A stretch of 64,000 bases of DNA from the NCBI RefSeq assembly GCF_009905375.1, contig NC_133647.1, positions 131,766,088 to 131,830,087 of the forward strand. The letters are read 5' to 3'. The translations under genes were made by a program, and so were the position numbers. Origin of the DNA: Apium graveolens (taxonomy: Eukaryota > Streptophyta > Magnoliopsida > Apiales > Apiaceae). How positions within the stretch are numbered: the stretch's first letter is position 1; each line of letters opens with the position of its first letter. The notes beneath the pieces are model-generated. The model was not told the DNA's origin. It saw only the letters and a list, made by a program, of their open reading frames with translations, and did not search any database. Shown in pieces: positions 51,401 through 62,603 of this stretch.

Positions 51401-52448
51401 ATTGTTTGATAACCCTATCCTTACCCTAAAGCTTGATACCCTGTTATATCTTGAGCTGATGATCACTTCCTTTATATTTTAGCACCTCTATCCTATTGGA
51501 ACCAGTGATGCTTATCTTCTTGATGTTCTAATACCTATACCTTGTCTACAACCATTGCTTTAAGCCTAGTTTGGCATTACTCTTTCATATTATCCAGTAG
51601 CCTTGCTTAATTTCCTTGTCAAAATTCTTGTTTATGGAAATCTCTCGATTACCCTAATATAGTAAAGTCTAGTGGATCATGGCCCTGAGATTTAGTGTCA
51701 TATTTCCAGTATTTCAAGTTGATCTATAATCCCCTGATAAAAAAAAATGATTTTAGTCAAAAGGGATTTTGTCATAAATCGGCATCAGTTTTCAAAATGA
51801 ATAAAAGGTGGATTTTTCAGTCCCAAAGGGGGACAAATGTTTTCTTGAATGGTGGATCTGGACTGAGACGCGAGTCCTTTCCACACTTATATTAGGCTTA
51901 AAAGTTGCCTAGGGATTCCCAATAATGTTTTAGAACCCAGCGAGGTTCGGGATTACTTCGCGGCTGATCACCGGCTGTAATCCGTAGCGTCATAAAATGA
52001 TTTTGATTAAGAATGGTTTTAAAATTTATTTTGATGCAAGCAAAATGATGCCAACTCACATAAGTTTTATCTCTCGATTATCATTGATTATGTCATTCCA
52101 TTGTCATTCCTAAAGGTATATCTCGATTTATGCTTTGCGTTGTATTGTTAGCACTTGTTGAGCTTTTGGCTCACTTCTTGCTTTACCCTGATATTACAGC
52201 TAGCAGCCATGGTTAGATTCAAGCAGACTGCCCGTAAGACCTGTGATGCTGATGCTTATGTTCGAGCTCAGGTAGAATAAGTAATAATAGTTGTGTGAGG
52301 ACTCGGTATTTGTAATCAGATGTAATAGTTGGTAGTGTTGGGCTGTTCCAAACCCTAAACTGTAAGATCTTGGATTTTGGTTGTGTAATACTCATTAAAA
52401 TGATGTAATAGCTATAATTATTTTGCTATTTAAGTTGGGGGTGTGACA
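48420..52448 (+). mobile_element. 3' LTR of the gypsy element
   Basis: 4029 bp, equal in length to the 5' LTR and almost identical. It repeats the histone-like exon 1 (ATG at 52209), but no exon 2 follows here. Confidence 0.95.
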
Positions 52449-53459
52449 AAAATTATGAATTGTGTCATTCATCCGGTCAAATACACAAATATTTCCAACT
52501 TCAAGTTGCAAAGTCCTGAAAGTTATCCAACCCACATTGATGGAAGTCCGTTTAGGATCACGACGATGATGTATTTCCAACTTCCAACAACGCAACCCAA
52601 CATATGAAGTGACATATTCCATTTTTTCCCACTACTTATAAAGCTTTCGATAATCCATAGGGATATCCTGTAAACAAAAATTATAAAAATTATATTTTAG
52701 GGGTGTTCAAGTCTAAGGTTTCACAAGTATTAGACTTAAAATAGAAGAATTCTTTTTTGAATCCTACTTACCACACCATGTTCATACTCGGCATCTACTT
52801 GGAAAGGCTGTACGAGAAACTGAAAGGAAACATTGTGAGTGCCATGGATGGGCCGTACAAAGCAGAACAATAAAATTTACAAACAATCCTAAAAATAAGA
52901 TGCTCATGTATACAAACACTCCAGAACATAATTATATCATATAAATAATATAACAATCCTAAACTGAAACTGAACAGAATTCATCAAAGTAATATAACTA
53001 AAATTGTTAGCTTAGGTTGGAGCAATGGGAGTCTGGAGGAGCGAGTCAACAAATGCACGAACGCGGAATGTACAAACACTATCATAGGAAAATACCAACA
53101 TCCAAGTAGTTCAAGTGCGGAACATCTAACATACTGTAAATCCTCTACAAATCATAAATACGCTGTCTAGTGGAAGAAAAAGATCCAACAATCTCATAAC
53201 CATTAGAAACTTCATAATACACTTTGGGTGGTATAGCACCATCAACCAATTCAAGAAACTGTCAAGGAATAACCTGTATTAAAAATTGAGTAGTTAATTT
53301 TAAGATTTAAATATCAATCAGAAAGTAACAATGCAACATAAGTACAAACAAAAACACTTACAAGAAAATCAGTTTGTTAGCGGCCACAACTCAGATGTGC
53401 AAGGAAGCTCCACCAGCCATATCCCATTGAAACTAAAGAAAGAGTCAGATTTATAACAT

Positions 53460-53640
53460 ATTGGAATATACTCTGCATATTTACATCCTGATTCAGATCC
53501 TTATGCTAACAAATCCTAATATATTCCCTGATCCTGATTCATATCTTGATGCTGAGAAATCCTGATACATATGTATAAGGATCAGTATCAGGATATGCAT
53601 CAGGATTTCACAATATTAGGATCTGAATTATGCACTACAA
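53460..53640. repeat. Foldback/MITE-like element with ATCCTGAT units
   Basis: The left arm (CAGATCCTTATGCTAACAAA) pairs imperfectly with the right arm (TTCACAATATTAGGATCTGA). Inside are repeated CCTGATnCATAT units. It is related in sequence to 15520-15751. Confidence 0.6.
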
Positions 53641-53644
53641 AATG

Positions 53645-54789
53645 ACTAAGCAAAATTATGAACTACAAAATATTACACAAAAGAGGGAAGAAAAATACCT
53701 GACTCAAGTACATGAAAATGGAAAAAATCAGTCATGAAGAGAGAAAGAAAGCATACACAGAGTAGTACTTATTCACAGAAGAGTTAAAGGTAAGAGAAAT
53801 TTATTACGCTTTCCCAACTGTAACTATTCAATTTGGTCAAAACTTTTTCATTAATTCAGTTTAAAAAAATATTTCTCATTTTATTCAATTTTCTTTTTAC
53901 AATTCAATTTTGCCAATATATTTTCATACAATTTGCAGTCATCATATTATACAGTTTTACAATAAAAAAATTTATATGAAGGTTCTTTACTTTAAAAAGC
54001 TTTGTTTTGTAACCCGTCATAAAATGTGTCAATGACGTTTTCCCTAAAATTTAATAAAATTATATCACAATTTTTAACAAATTTTAACATATGTTTTGAT
54101 ACATATAATTTATAAATTTTTTCCTCACTTTATAAAATTTTTTGTATCATTCCAATATATAAATTCGTCAATGGTTTTCCTTTCATGTTATTCCCTTACG
54201 TCTTTTCTCATTTACTCTACACGATGTTTTAAACAATATTTAATATTGCGTTTATTTCCCTTCAAATATCGGCGTAACTAAATTTGTTCTCCAACTTAAT
54301 GCATTCTTCCTGTTTTTAAAGAAAAATGTTCGCGCACAATGCGAAGCTGACATAAAATCCTGTTATATATAATTTTGGGCTTATGTGCAGTTAATTTTGA
54401 GCTTAATTACTTTAAAAACTTTAATTTCATTGGCCTTGGTGCTAGAAATATATATTAACAATTATTATTTTATAATTTATAGATTAATATTTTAATAATA
54501 AATTATTATAAGAATATGTATCTTTGAATTTTTTCTTTACTAAAATAGATATTTATAATTTTTAGAAACATATCATTAAATAAATAGGTTCATGATCATG
54601 CTCAAGTAAATATGTTTTACGGATTTTTCTTTTATATGCATCAAGTACATTGGTATATGATATGTGTTTTACTTAATTTTTAATTAAGAAAATAAATTTT
54701 AAAATATAGTCAAATATCCTTTTAATATAATTAGGTCATTGAAATATCAAAATAACCTATGTCAAATCGAACTATGGAAATCCAACCAC
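53645..54789. other. AT-rich intergenic stretch
   Basis: No gene, RNA or complete transposon recognised. The upstream end of the B3 gene may lie at 53340-53430, where a possible leader exon reads on the minus strand. Confidence 0.5.
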
Positions 54790-56164
54790 CACTACAAGAA
54801 AAATGCAATCAGAAAACGGTTGACGGACAACGGCTAAAAAAATACCGTTGTCCTACAAAATATAACAACGGTGAAATGATTTTGCAAAAAAAAACAGTTG
54901 TGTGAGCTTAAGAACTAACAATAGTTATCTATCAGTTCAAAAACTTTTGTCTTTGTTGTGTCCTCCCATGATTCAGTAGTCCTCAAACTAAACTGTTGTT
55001 TTAGAATACTAAGACAACACGCTAAAACAGGCGACCAATTGTTTTAATTAAGCATGTCCATACAACTAATAATGCAATCAAACAGGCTTTTCCACGAAAA
55101 TGGGCAAAAATCGGCAACAATAAAATCCGGCTCAATAATCACATTGGTCACTGAAAGAAAAATAAAAAAAACTAAACATTATAACAAAAATTTAAGATTA
55201 ACAGGGTTTATGGCCCATCAATACTACTGTCCAATAATTAGATGACACTGAATCCAACATATAAATTCCAGACCGTCCAAACAATCAAGAAAAGGCGGAG
55301 CGATAAATTAGAAAATGACAAATTCCAGTGTGATAAATCATTTATAAATATTAAAAAAAATTGCTAATTTCATATATATTAAAACAGTAATCGTAATTGA
55401 CACGAATTAATTAAAATGTCAAATTTTGATAAACAATAATTCGAGAAATAAAAAAAGATTTACGAATAAATAAATGATAAAAGAAAAAGAGGTATACTCA
55501 TGCTAGGGTAATTTTCTAGATAATTTAACTTAAAAGAATGTAATTTTTACCATCATGGGAGTTGAATCCATTCATCTTCATCCCGTATATAACTAGCTTT
55601 TTTCTGATCAAGTTCGTCAACATTGGGAAACATTGGCAAGTGCAGCTCATTTTCAATTTCTATTTCTACTGATCCATCATTTTCATCGTCACATTGTTCA
55701 TAACAGTTCTTTTATGGTAATTTCAACACGATATACCAATGTTTTTCAAGCGGATCATCAATGTAACAAACCTGCTTAACATGTTTCCCTAGCACGAACG
55801 GATCATTTACGAAACCTAATTTGTTTAAATTAACAATTGTATATCCCCAGTCATCTACCTTAACCCCTGGTTCATATCTACCCAATTACAATGAAACATT
55901 GGGACTCTAAATTTGTTATAGTCCAACTCCCATATACTTGTTATAACTTCATAGTAGGTATGTGAAGTATGTTCAATATTCTTTTCCTTACCCTGCACAA
56001 GCATTGTATCTGCAATGACACAGACACCACTACAATGAACTTGTCGAGTGTCATCATGCTCCTTGTCCAACCTTCGATCACACGAGTGTTAAATAGACAA
56101 CGGAAACTCTACCTGTCAGACAACGGCAAAAAAACAATTGTATGATTGCAAATATGTTGTAATG
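54790..56164. mobile_element. CACTA transposon E remnant, same family as B
   Basis: The left end CACTACAAGAAAAATGCAAT (54790) with ACAACGG subterminal repeats resembles the complement of the B right end (CACTACAAGAAATTTGCAAT). The right end is decayed (GATTGCAAATATGTTGTAATG region, to about 56164). No target duplication is visible. It still holds part of a transposase-associated gene (55553-56070). Confidence 0.75.
55553..56070 (-). pseudogene. DUF4216 domain of a CACTA transposase gene
   Basis: On the minus strand: VCVIADTMLVQGKEKN, YYEVITSIWELDYNKF, VPMFHCNWVDMNQG, then after a one-base shift VDDWGYTIVNLNKLGF, DPFVLGKHVKQVCYIDD and HWYIVLKLP, followed by TAA and a tail ending DEWIQLP with TGA at 55555-55553. 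This order (YYGVIEEIWELDY-like, FKCRWVD-like, QVFYVxDP-like) is that of DUF4216, found at the C-terminus of En/Spm-CACTA transposases. The frameshift (about 55857) and internal TAA make it a pseudogene. Confidence 0.8.
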
Positions 56165-56500
56165 AATGCATAGCATTTGTAATTCTAATCTATTTATTAT
56201 ATTTATTCCTGATAAATCTGGGTTACATTTTATTATGTCTTTTTATTTCTATTCATGAATTTATATATGAACAATCTTTTACATTCATTTGTTTTCATGA
56301 ACTTATATGGCAAAAAAATTTCAAGGGACAATATGCACCAACCTGTTAATCCACAATATTTGTTATTATTATACAATAATAATAACATATCTAGAAATCA
56401 CAATTTACATATAACTATGAAAACTTGGCTAGCATATTATGGTAAATTATTTTTAATTCATCTCCTTGTTATGTCTTGTTGCACACCCTGTTGTGTACTA
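56165..56500. other. AT-rich stretch without recognised feature
   Basis: Nothing recognisable apart from short A/T runs and (AAT)n-like sequence near 56380. Confidence 0.5.
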
Positions 56501-57052
56501 TATATTAACTGTTTGATATTAGTTTGAAAGCAACACAAGAGTTTTGTCCAAGACGTTGGTTTTTATTCATTCACACGATACAATATATAGAAAAGAAAAA
56601 ATTCATAACAAGGAAAGCTCAGATATCACTCTGCAATTAACTCCTAAAAATAATGAGTTACTAGTCTTATTAAACTAAACTTCCTAAAATCTCTCCATGA
56701 TACGCATGTCCAAATCATTCAAATAATTAAAAACTCAAACAATATGCAGACTTTATTTTATACCAAGTTTCAAATTAATAATCCAACAATTTCCCCCTTA
56801 ATCTCAAACCTGTTTAATTAAATTTTTCACTCCGAGGAGATTTCGCATCCTTTCAAACTTAACAAAACGCAGTCCATTGGTTAAGCAATCCATACATTGC
56901 TTGTCACTACTTATATCTTTAACAATGAACTTTCTTTTTTCGACACACTCCGATATGAAGTGATAGAGAACATCTATATGCTTACTCATACCGTGAAACA
57001 CTGGATTATTCGCCAAATCAATGACCGATTTATTGTCAATATACAAAGTAAC
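56501..57052 (-). mobile_element. 3' end of a third Ty1/copia element, truncated
   Basis: On the minus strand the RNase H end (YIDNKSVIDLANNPVFHGMS, KHIDVLYHFI, about 57046-56810) is followed by a purine tract (complement of TTTCCCCCTTAATC) and an LTR start TGTTGGATTATT at 56788. The LTR end was not placed. The rest of pol was cut off by the gypsy element beginning at 57053. The RNase H sequence differs clearly from E1 and E2, so it is another copia lineage. Confidence 0.8.
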
Positions 57053-59224
57053 TGTAATAACCCCAATTTTTGGAAATTTTTGAAACCCTTATGAATAGTG
57101 CTTTTGCTGAATGAGAAAACTTTTCATGCCACACTATGTAGGGGTTCTGATATGGATATTCTGAGATTTTATTAGTACTCTATATGGTATATAAGTGTAT
57201 GCAAAGATCGTCAGAATCCAATTCCGAACACTTTGATTTTTTCCGAAAACCCACTAGATACGGAGAGAATTGAGTATAAGGTAACAGGATAAAAAGGATT
57301 TAAATTAAAGAATTATAATAGAGGATCATAAAAAGGAATATAATGTATTGAGAAAGGTTAAGGGAACCTAAGTAATAAGATCCCGGGTATGATCCTTCAA
57401 ACGATAAACGAGAACGAAAGTTAAGCGAACCGTATAACAGATCAGCGGTCATTAGGCAAACAATTAGGAAGTTAATCAAAGGGATTAGAGTGAGTGATGT
57501 CACCCAACCAATGAGAGGAGGACAAAGAGGGAAGGATGACATCACAACATGACATGGGCATGACATGGGAAGGAAGGAGATGTGGTGGCTTTTTAACCAC
57601 ACAAAATCAAGGGCAACAAGGTAATTAACTAAATCAAACACAAAAACAAATCAACCAAGCCAAGCAAATTCATTCTTCATCAAAATTAAAAAGCAACCAA
57701 GGCATTGTTCATCTTTGCTCTCGGCTTTTTACAATTGTAAAAGGGCAAGAATTTCAAAATCAAAGATCCAAGCTTCCTAAATTGGTGAGTTAATTCCCTA
57801 ATCATCTTTATGCTTAGTTAGGGCTATATCATGAGTTTAAGCCATCAATTCCTTCTCAATATTCTTCATTTAATCAAAGAAGAAGACAATGAATAGTGTT
57901 TTCAAGTTTTTAACTTGATATTTTTCTTGATTTCCTTGAAGATCCAAGCATTCCTAAGACTTCTCAAAGCTTCTTAAGGCTTCCTAGCTCCTCCCACCAC
58001 TTCAAGGAAGGTATATCATCTCCAAACCCTAGATTCCTATGTATTATAACATGATTTTGATTAGTAGGGTGATATTGTAGCTTGATGTTTGTGACTTAGA
58101 GTTTGGGAGTGAAATGGTATTGAAATGGAATGGTAAATGTTGTTGTTTTGATTAAAAGAACTTAAGTATGGTTAAAGTTAAGCTTAGGCATAAGTATGAA
58201 TGTTAAAATTGAATTGGTTGGGGTTGTTATGATGTGATAAAGATGAATGTTGGTTGTATGTTGGATTGAGGTTGAATTGGGTTGGTTTTGAATGGTTTAA
58301 AATTGGGAAATCGAGTAAACATAGCCGTCGTAACGTCCGATTTTCTTTAGACTGTTTTTATGCATAACATTAGGACCCGAGAACCCCCTGCTAGATTATG
58401 ACCATTGCCATGTCTAGATAGCTCATTTTACGAGCTTCGTTTTGATATGTAGTTCGTTCGATTCCGATGCACGGTTTAGGAGAAACGACCGTTTCAAGTA
58501 ACGGCATTCCGCGAACGAAACTTTTCCCCTCGCCTTACTTTGAAACATAGGTTAAAGACCAAAAAGGACTAATTGAAGTATGAAACATTTATGGTAAGTG
58601 TGTTAGGAAGTTGGTAAGACACTCGCGAAGGAATCGCCTTAAAACTCGTAAAGGTTAAATTATTAAAAATGGTGGAGCCGAGGGTACTCGAGTGACTTAA
58701 GTGAATCAGTAAGCGCAAAACGAGCGTTAGAGTCTGAGTTGGTTAGAGTATAGATTTACAAGTGACTTTGGTTTAATTCCAACTTAATTGTTGCTTATAG
58801 GTTACCAGACTCGTCCCGAGCCATTCGTAACCCCCAGTCGCTCAGGCAAGTTTTCTATCTGTTATAACTGTTGTTGTGATGTATTGGTGTATATGCATGA
58901 TCTTGCGTTAAATGCATATTTGTTATAGCAAATTCTTGCGATATATTGTAGCATGTTATATGGTATATATGCATGCCTGTTTCGTATTCTGGCTATATAT
59001 ATATATATGTTGATTCAGTTGATAATACCTATGCTAGAGGATAGCGGTAATTTGCATATACCCTTAGTATAGGGACCCAAAGGTGAAAATATTTTCTAAA
59101 ACCGGAAGTCGAGGATCCCGAGTAGATTTTGTATATATGGATATATATATATATACTTATATATATATATGGTCATAGTTTTCAAAACTATTAATCGAAT
59201 AAGGTTTATTCGATAACTTTAACC

Positions 59225-59490
59225 TTATTTTATTATTGAATATTATTTGGAATATTATTCGAAGGCTTATGACTCCTTTATATTAAATGAATATTATTTT
59301 GAATATTCATTCGAGGGCTTATGACTCTTTTATATTATTTATTGAATATTATTTGAATATTCATTCGAGGGCTTCTGACTCCTTTATATTAAATGAATAT
59401 TAATTTGAATATTCATTCGAGGGCTTATGACTCAGTTTATATTATTTAATGAATATTATTTGAATATTCATTTGAGGATCTATGACTCCG
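59225..59490. repeat. Five 52-55-bp tandem repeats in the G2 LTR
   Basis: Units built on GAATATTCATTCGAGGGCTT and ATGACTC; GGC of each unit at 59264, 59316, 59370, 59422 and (variant) 59477. The units contain AT-rich inverted repeats (GAATATTC). Confidence 0.88.
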
Positions 59491-60004
59491 ATTATTTGCT
59501 GAGTTATATTCTTTATTTTATTAAAGAATAAGGTGTCAATAATCAAACTTATTTTCGATTATTCAAATAAAGATAGTACTTTCATATAAGTATATCTTTG
59601 GTTATTCAATACTCGTTTCAAGTATAAGTTTTAATACTTCTACTTCAATTATTTTTATAAAGATTATTCTTTATGGGAATATTATTTAAATAATAATATT
59701 CAGACATTTTCTAAATATTCTGGGGACTGATTTACTTCATTAAATCAGCTTTACTCCAAACACTCTTTAAAGTGTTTTCGAGTCTTCAAAATGATTTTTA
59801 AAACTTAGAGCGGATCCCAAAACTCATTTTTATATTTAAGATCTTCCATTTTAAGGGGACTTGAATACTCGCTCAAAAATCTAAGGGATCCGGCTCTATG
59901 GTGTATTTTATATTCGCAACAAGGTTGCAGTTTTGGTTAATGAATTGATTACTTACCCAAGGTTCGGGAAGTAAGTCCATCTATTGAGTCGGCATAAGCA
60001 ACAT

Positions 60005-60090
60005 GGGCTCAGTGGGCGTCCATGATAGTGTAAGTGGCTCAGTGGGAGTCCATCAAATGCATAAGTGGCTGAGTGGCAGTCCAGCATAAG
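60005..60090. repeat. Three 25-31-bp repeats in the G2 LTR
   Basis: Units around GGCTCAGTGGGAGTCCAT; the third is diverged (GGCTGAGTGGCAGTCCA). Confidence 0.8.
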
Positions 60091-60874
60091 GTCCTATTGA
60101 GACCAGGGTGATGACCAGTGGGGAATTCGTCCATCTACTAGTAGAAAAGGTTACTTATGGGTATCTTTGCCTGATCAGCAAGATATCTGGTTTATGCCAA
60201 AATTCTTTTCCTTTCCAAACTTATTGGATATTGCAATTCTGTTCATACTTTACATGACAGAGGTTTTCAGGAAATGTATAAAGGAAGATGTATATATGGA
60301 TATATATATATATATATCAGAACTTAATGAAGTATGTCATAACTTCATTTCCTTTAATAATATTTTAAAGATTTAATCTATTCAAATCTTGTCTTGTAGT
60401 CTCATCTATGTGACGAACTGTTGAAAGCTCATTATACTTTGAACAATGGTAGTTCAAGTAGCTTTATAAATGATATAAGTGTAGTGAAGTATTTGGTAAC
60501 TTCATCTTTTAAACTTATATCTAATTAATAATTGTTTTATGAATGACAAAGATTTTCAGAAAAACGTTGAGACAAGGTTAGATATATGAGATCACCTTGC
60601 AACGATATTTTTTATACAGTTATACACTGGGACTTTGCGTATATTATGCATGGAAGAGGACTTCCAATATTTTGAAAAGTATATATGTATATATACTGAA
60701 TATTTTGCGACTTCATCGCATTAAGATATCAAACTTGGTTCATTTCTTTTGACCAAGACTTTCATGAGTATTATGAGTAGGCTCATATATTGTTAATCAT
60801 TATACATATTATTTTGGTGGGCTTGCTGCTCACCCTTGCTTTCTTCTTTCATCACACAACATCAGATAGATAAG

Positions 60875-62171
60875 ATGAACAGGACCAAGCTCCCAATTCG
60901 CAAGCGGATAGGAAACGTTCCGCAGCTTTCTGGAAGCGTTGAGGCCGCTGTAGCTGAGGTAGAAATTACCAATAGGCTAAGTTTTCAACTAATAATGTAC
61001 CAGGCTTATGTATATTATGAATTGTAATAATGGCAAAGAAATGTAAATTTATTCAGAAACCTTTTAAGGTGTATTGACATATAATTGTGGAATAAAATGA
61101 CTTGTGATTATTTTTGGATGTTCATCTCTGAGACTATAACGTGTGGTGTATGTATTTATTGTGGGGTCACAGTACAGAGTAGTTGATTAATTATTAAGGT
61201 TGGGTGTTACTAAGGGAAATGGAACTCGTGACAACCCGGATCCCCGACCCCGGATCTGGGGGTGTTACAGAAGTGGTATCAGAGCTAAGCGTTATAAACC
61301 TCAGAGATGATGCGTCGATATAATAACAAACTCACAAAGATAATAAGAACTCTTGCCAAGTTCATGGTCGGACTACTTAAAGTAGTGCTTACAGTTAAAA
61401 CCCTTACGGGAACCCTTATAAGTATCATGATAGTAACTTAGCTCGTTTAATGTGTAGGCGCCTGAGATAGAGGACCCTGAGATGTTCGAGCGTGAACATG
61501 ATGAGGCACTGCTAGATGTTGAGGATCAGGAGGAGCCTGAGATGGAGGAGGATGAGGAGGACCCCTCAGAGGAGTCAGAGACGGAGGTCATTGCTATTTC
61601 AGATGAGGAGGACCCCTCATAGGAGTCAGAGACAGAGGTTATTGCTATTCCAGATGAGGAGGACCCGGATGAGGTCCCAGTAGCTGAGGAGCATGTTGGA
61701 CCTATGGTAGTGTATGCTGGTACCCCATTACCCACACTTCCGGTGGTCAGAGCCCCAACCCCTCCACCACTATCTTGGATTCCTGATGATGACAGCTCAG
61801 AGACCCATACTTCCGAGCCTAGGCAGACCGAGGAGGCACCCTCAGCGGCTCCGGATTCACCACCTCTTGACCCTGCCCACAGGCAGTCTTCGTTAGCTCA
61901 TGGATATGTTCAGGATGTTCTGAGGACCCGAGTGGCTGTTGCCGAGGCCCGACTGGATGAGGCCAGGAGGGAGTTGGATGCAGAGAGGACGGGTAGGCGT
62001 ACCCGAGCTTATGAGACTAGGGCTTCTATACCCCGATCCTTGAGGAGGGAGCTTACGGGGATAGAGCTCACATCCCGAGCGAGGCTCAGATCGCTCCAAG
62101 GGGACAGGCATGGTAGGATCTCCAGGCGGCAGGCCGACTATATCTTCCGTCGTGCGATAGAAAGAGTATGA
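60875..62171 (+). pseudogene. Leader protein of G2 with histone-like start, one nonsense codon
   Basis: Predicted exon 1 (60875-60958, in the LTR) begins MNRTKLPIRKRIG and ends GAG before GTAGAA. Predicted exon 2 starts at 61458 after TTAATGTGTAG and runs to TGA at 62169-62171; both borders fall between codons. Exon 2 is very acidic and has a 51-bp repeat (DEEDPSEESETEVIAIS type). In the second unit GAG has become TAG (61620-61622), so the gene is broken by one substitution. The C-terminal half is an Arg-rich helical stretch (RVAVAEARLDEARRELDAER). Layout and intron phase match 42727-43460. Confidence 0.55.
61274..61285 (+). promoter_or_regulatory. tRNA-iMet primer-binding site of G2
   Basis: TGGTATCAGAGC, 4 nt after the LTR end, inside the predicted leader intron. 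Confidence 0.92.
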
Positions 62172-62603
62172 GAGCTGACCCGCTCCGGTGTGTGATTCAG
62201 GATTAATGATGGAATAGTCTAGTTGTCTAGTTAGCCGAGGCCTTAGTAAGAGCCAATTTTCCGGGATAGTTGACTTGTATATAGCATCCCTTTTTCTGAC
62301 TAGACAGATAGACTCTTGTGTATCACTTTTGGGACAGATGACTGTAGCACTGTTGTACTTTTGACCAGATCAAACTATGTATTTCTCGCATTATGTATAT
62401 ATTTGTTTCCTTTGGTTCAGTTCATTAGTGACGGGATCACTGTTTTTATCATTATTATTACTGCACTTCGTATTAGAACTGTCATAAAATAATAGAATTA
62501 CGATATACGTTCTCCCCATTATAAGAGCTGTGCAGGGCACAATGTTGTATATGATTGTGACCTAACGTTGAATTTTCCCAATAATTTTTTTATTATCAGA
62601 ATC

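Larger units (their letters stand above)
38938..52448 (+). mobile_element. Complete, young Ty3/gypsy chromovirus (Tekay/Del-like)
   Basis: 13,511 bp with two 4029-bp LTRs, primer site, leader ORF, one uninterrupted Gag-Pol frame, purine tract, and a perfect 5-bp target duplication AAAAT (38933-38937 and 52449-52453). Reverse transcriptase before integrase marks Ty3/gypsy. The chromodomain-like C-terminus and very long LTRs point to the Tekay/Del lineage. Aligning the LTRs by eye I found only four differences, all transitions. It sits in the last exon of a B3 gene. Confidence 0.96.
38894..53280 (-). pseudogene. B3-domain (REM-like) gene, split by the gypsy element
   Basis: Read on the minus strand. 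The first B3 domain lies at about 53280-53000 (FLELVDGAIPPKVYYEVSNG, RQRIYDL, then frameshifted SYDSVCTFRVRAFVD). A small exon is near 52835-52775 (PFQVDAEYEHG). The second B3 domain runs 52670-52449 (ITFRTLQLEVGNICVFDRMN, with WKLEI before it), preceded by an in-frame TAG in YK-stop-WEKMEY. The frame then enters the gypsy LTR after HNF and resumes on the other side at 38937 (NFAVRTVKNNVAAA, stop at 38896-38894). B3 domains bind DNA; REM-type proteins carry several. The stop and frameshift suggest it was already decaying before the insertion. Confidence 0.75.
57053..61269 (+). mobile_element. 5' LTR of G2
   Basis: 4217 bp, starts TGTAATAACCCC and ends GGGGGTGTTACA. It contains two tandem arrays (59225-59490, 60005-60090), several (AT)n runs, and the first leader exon (60875-60958) near its 3' end. 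Confidence 0.85.

Noticed and set aside
57300..57641. 113-residue minus-strand ORF in the G2 LTR
   Set aside because: Antisense to LTR sequence, hydrophobic by composition, no family resemblance.
61274..61285. TGGTATCAGAGC as part of a tRNA gene
   Set aside because: It is complementary to a tRNA 3' end and sits next to LTRs; no cloverleaf surrounds it.
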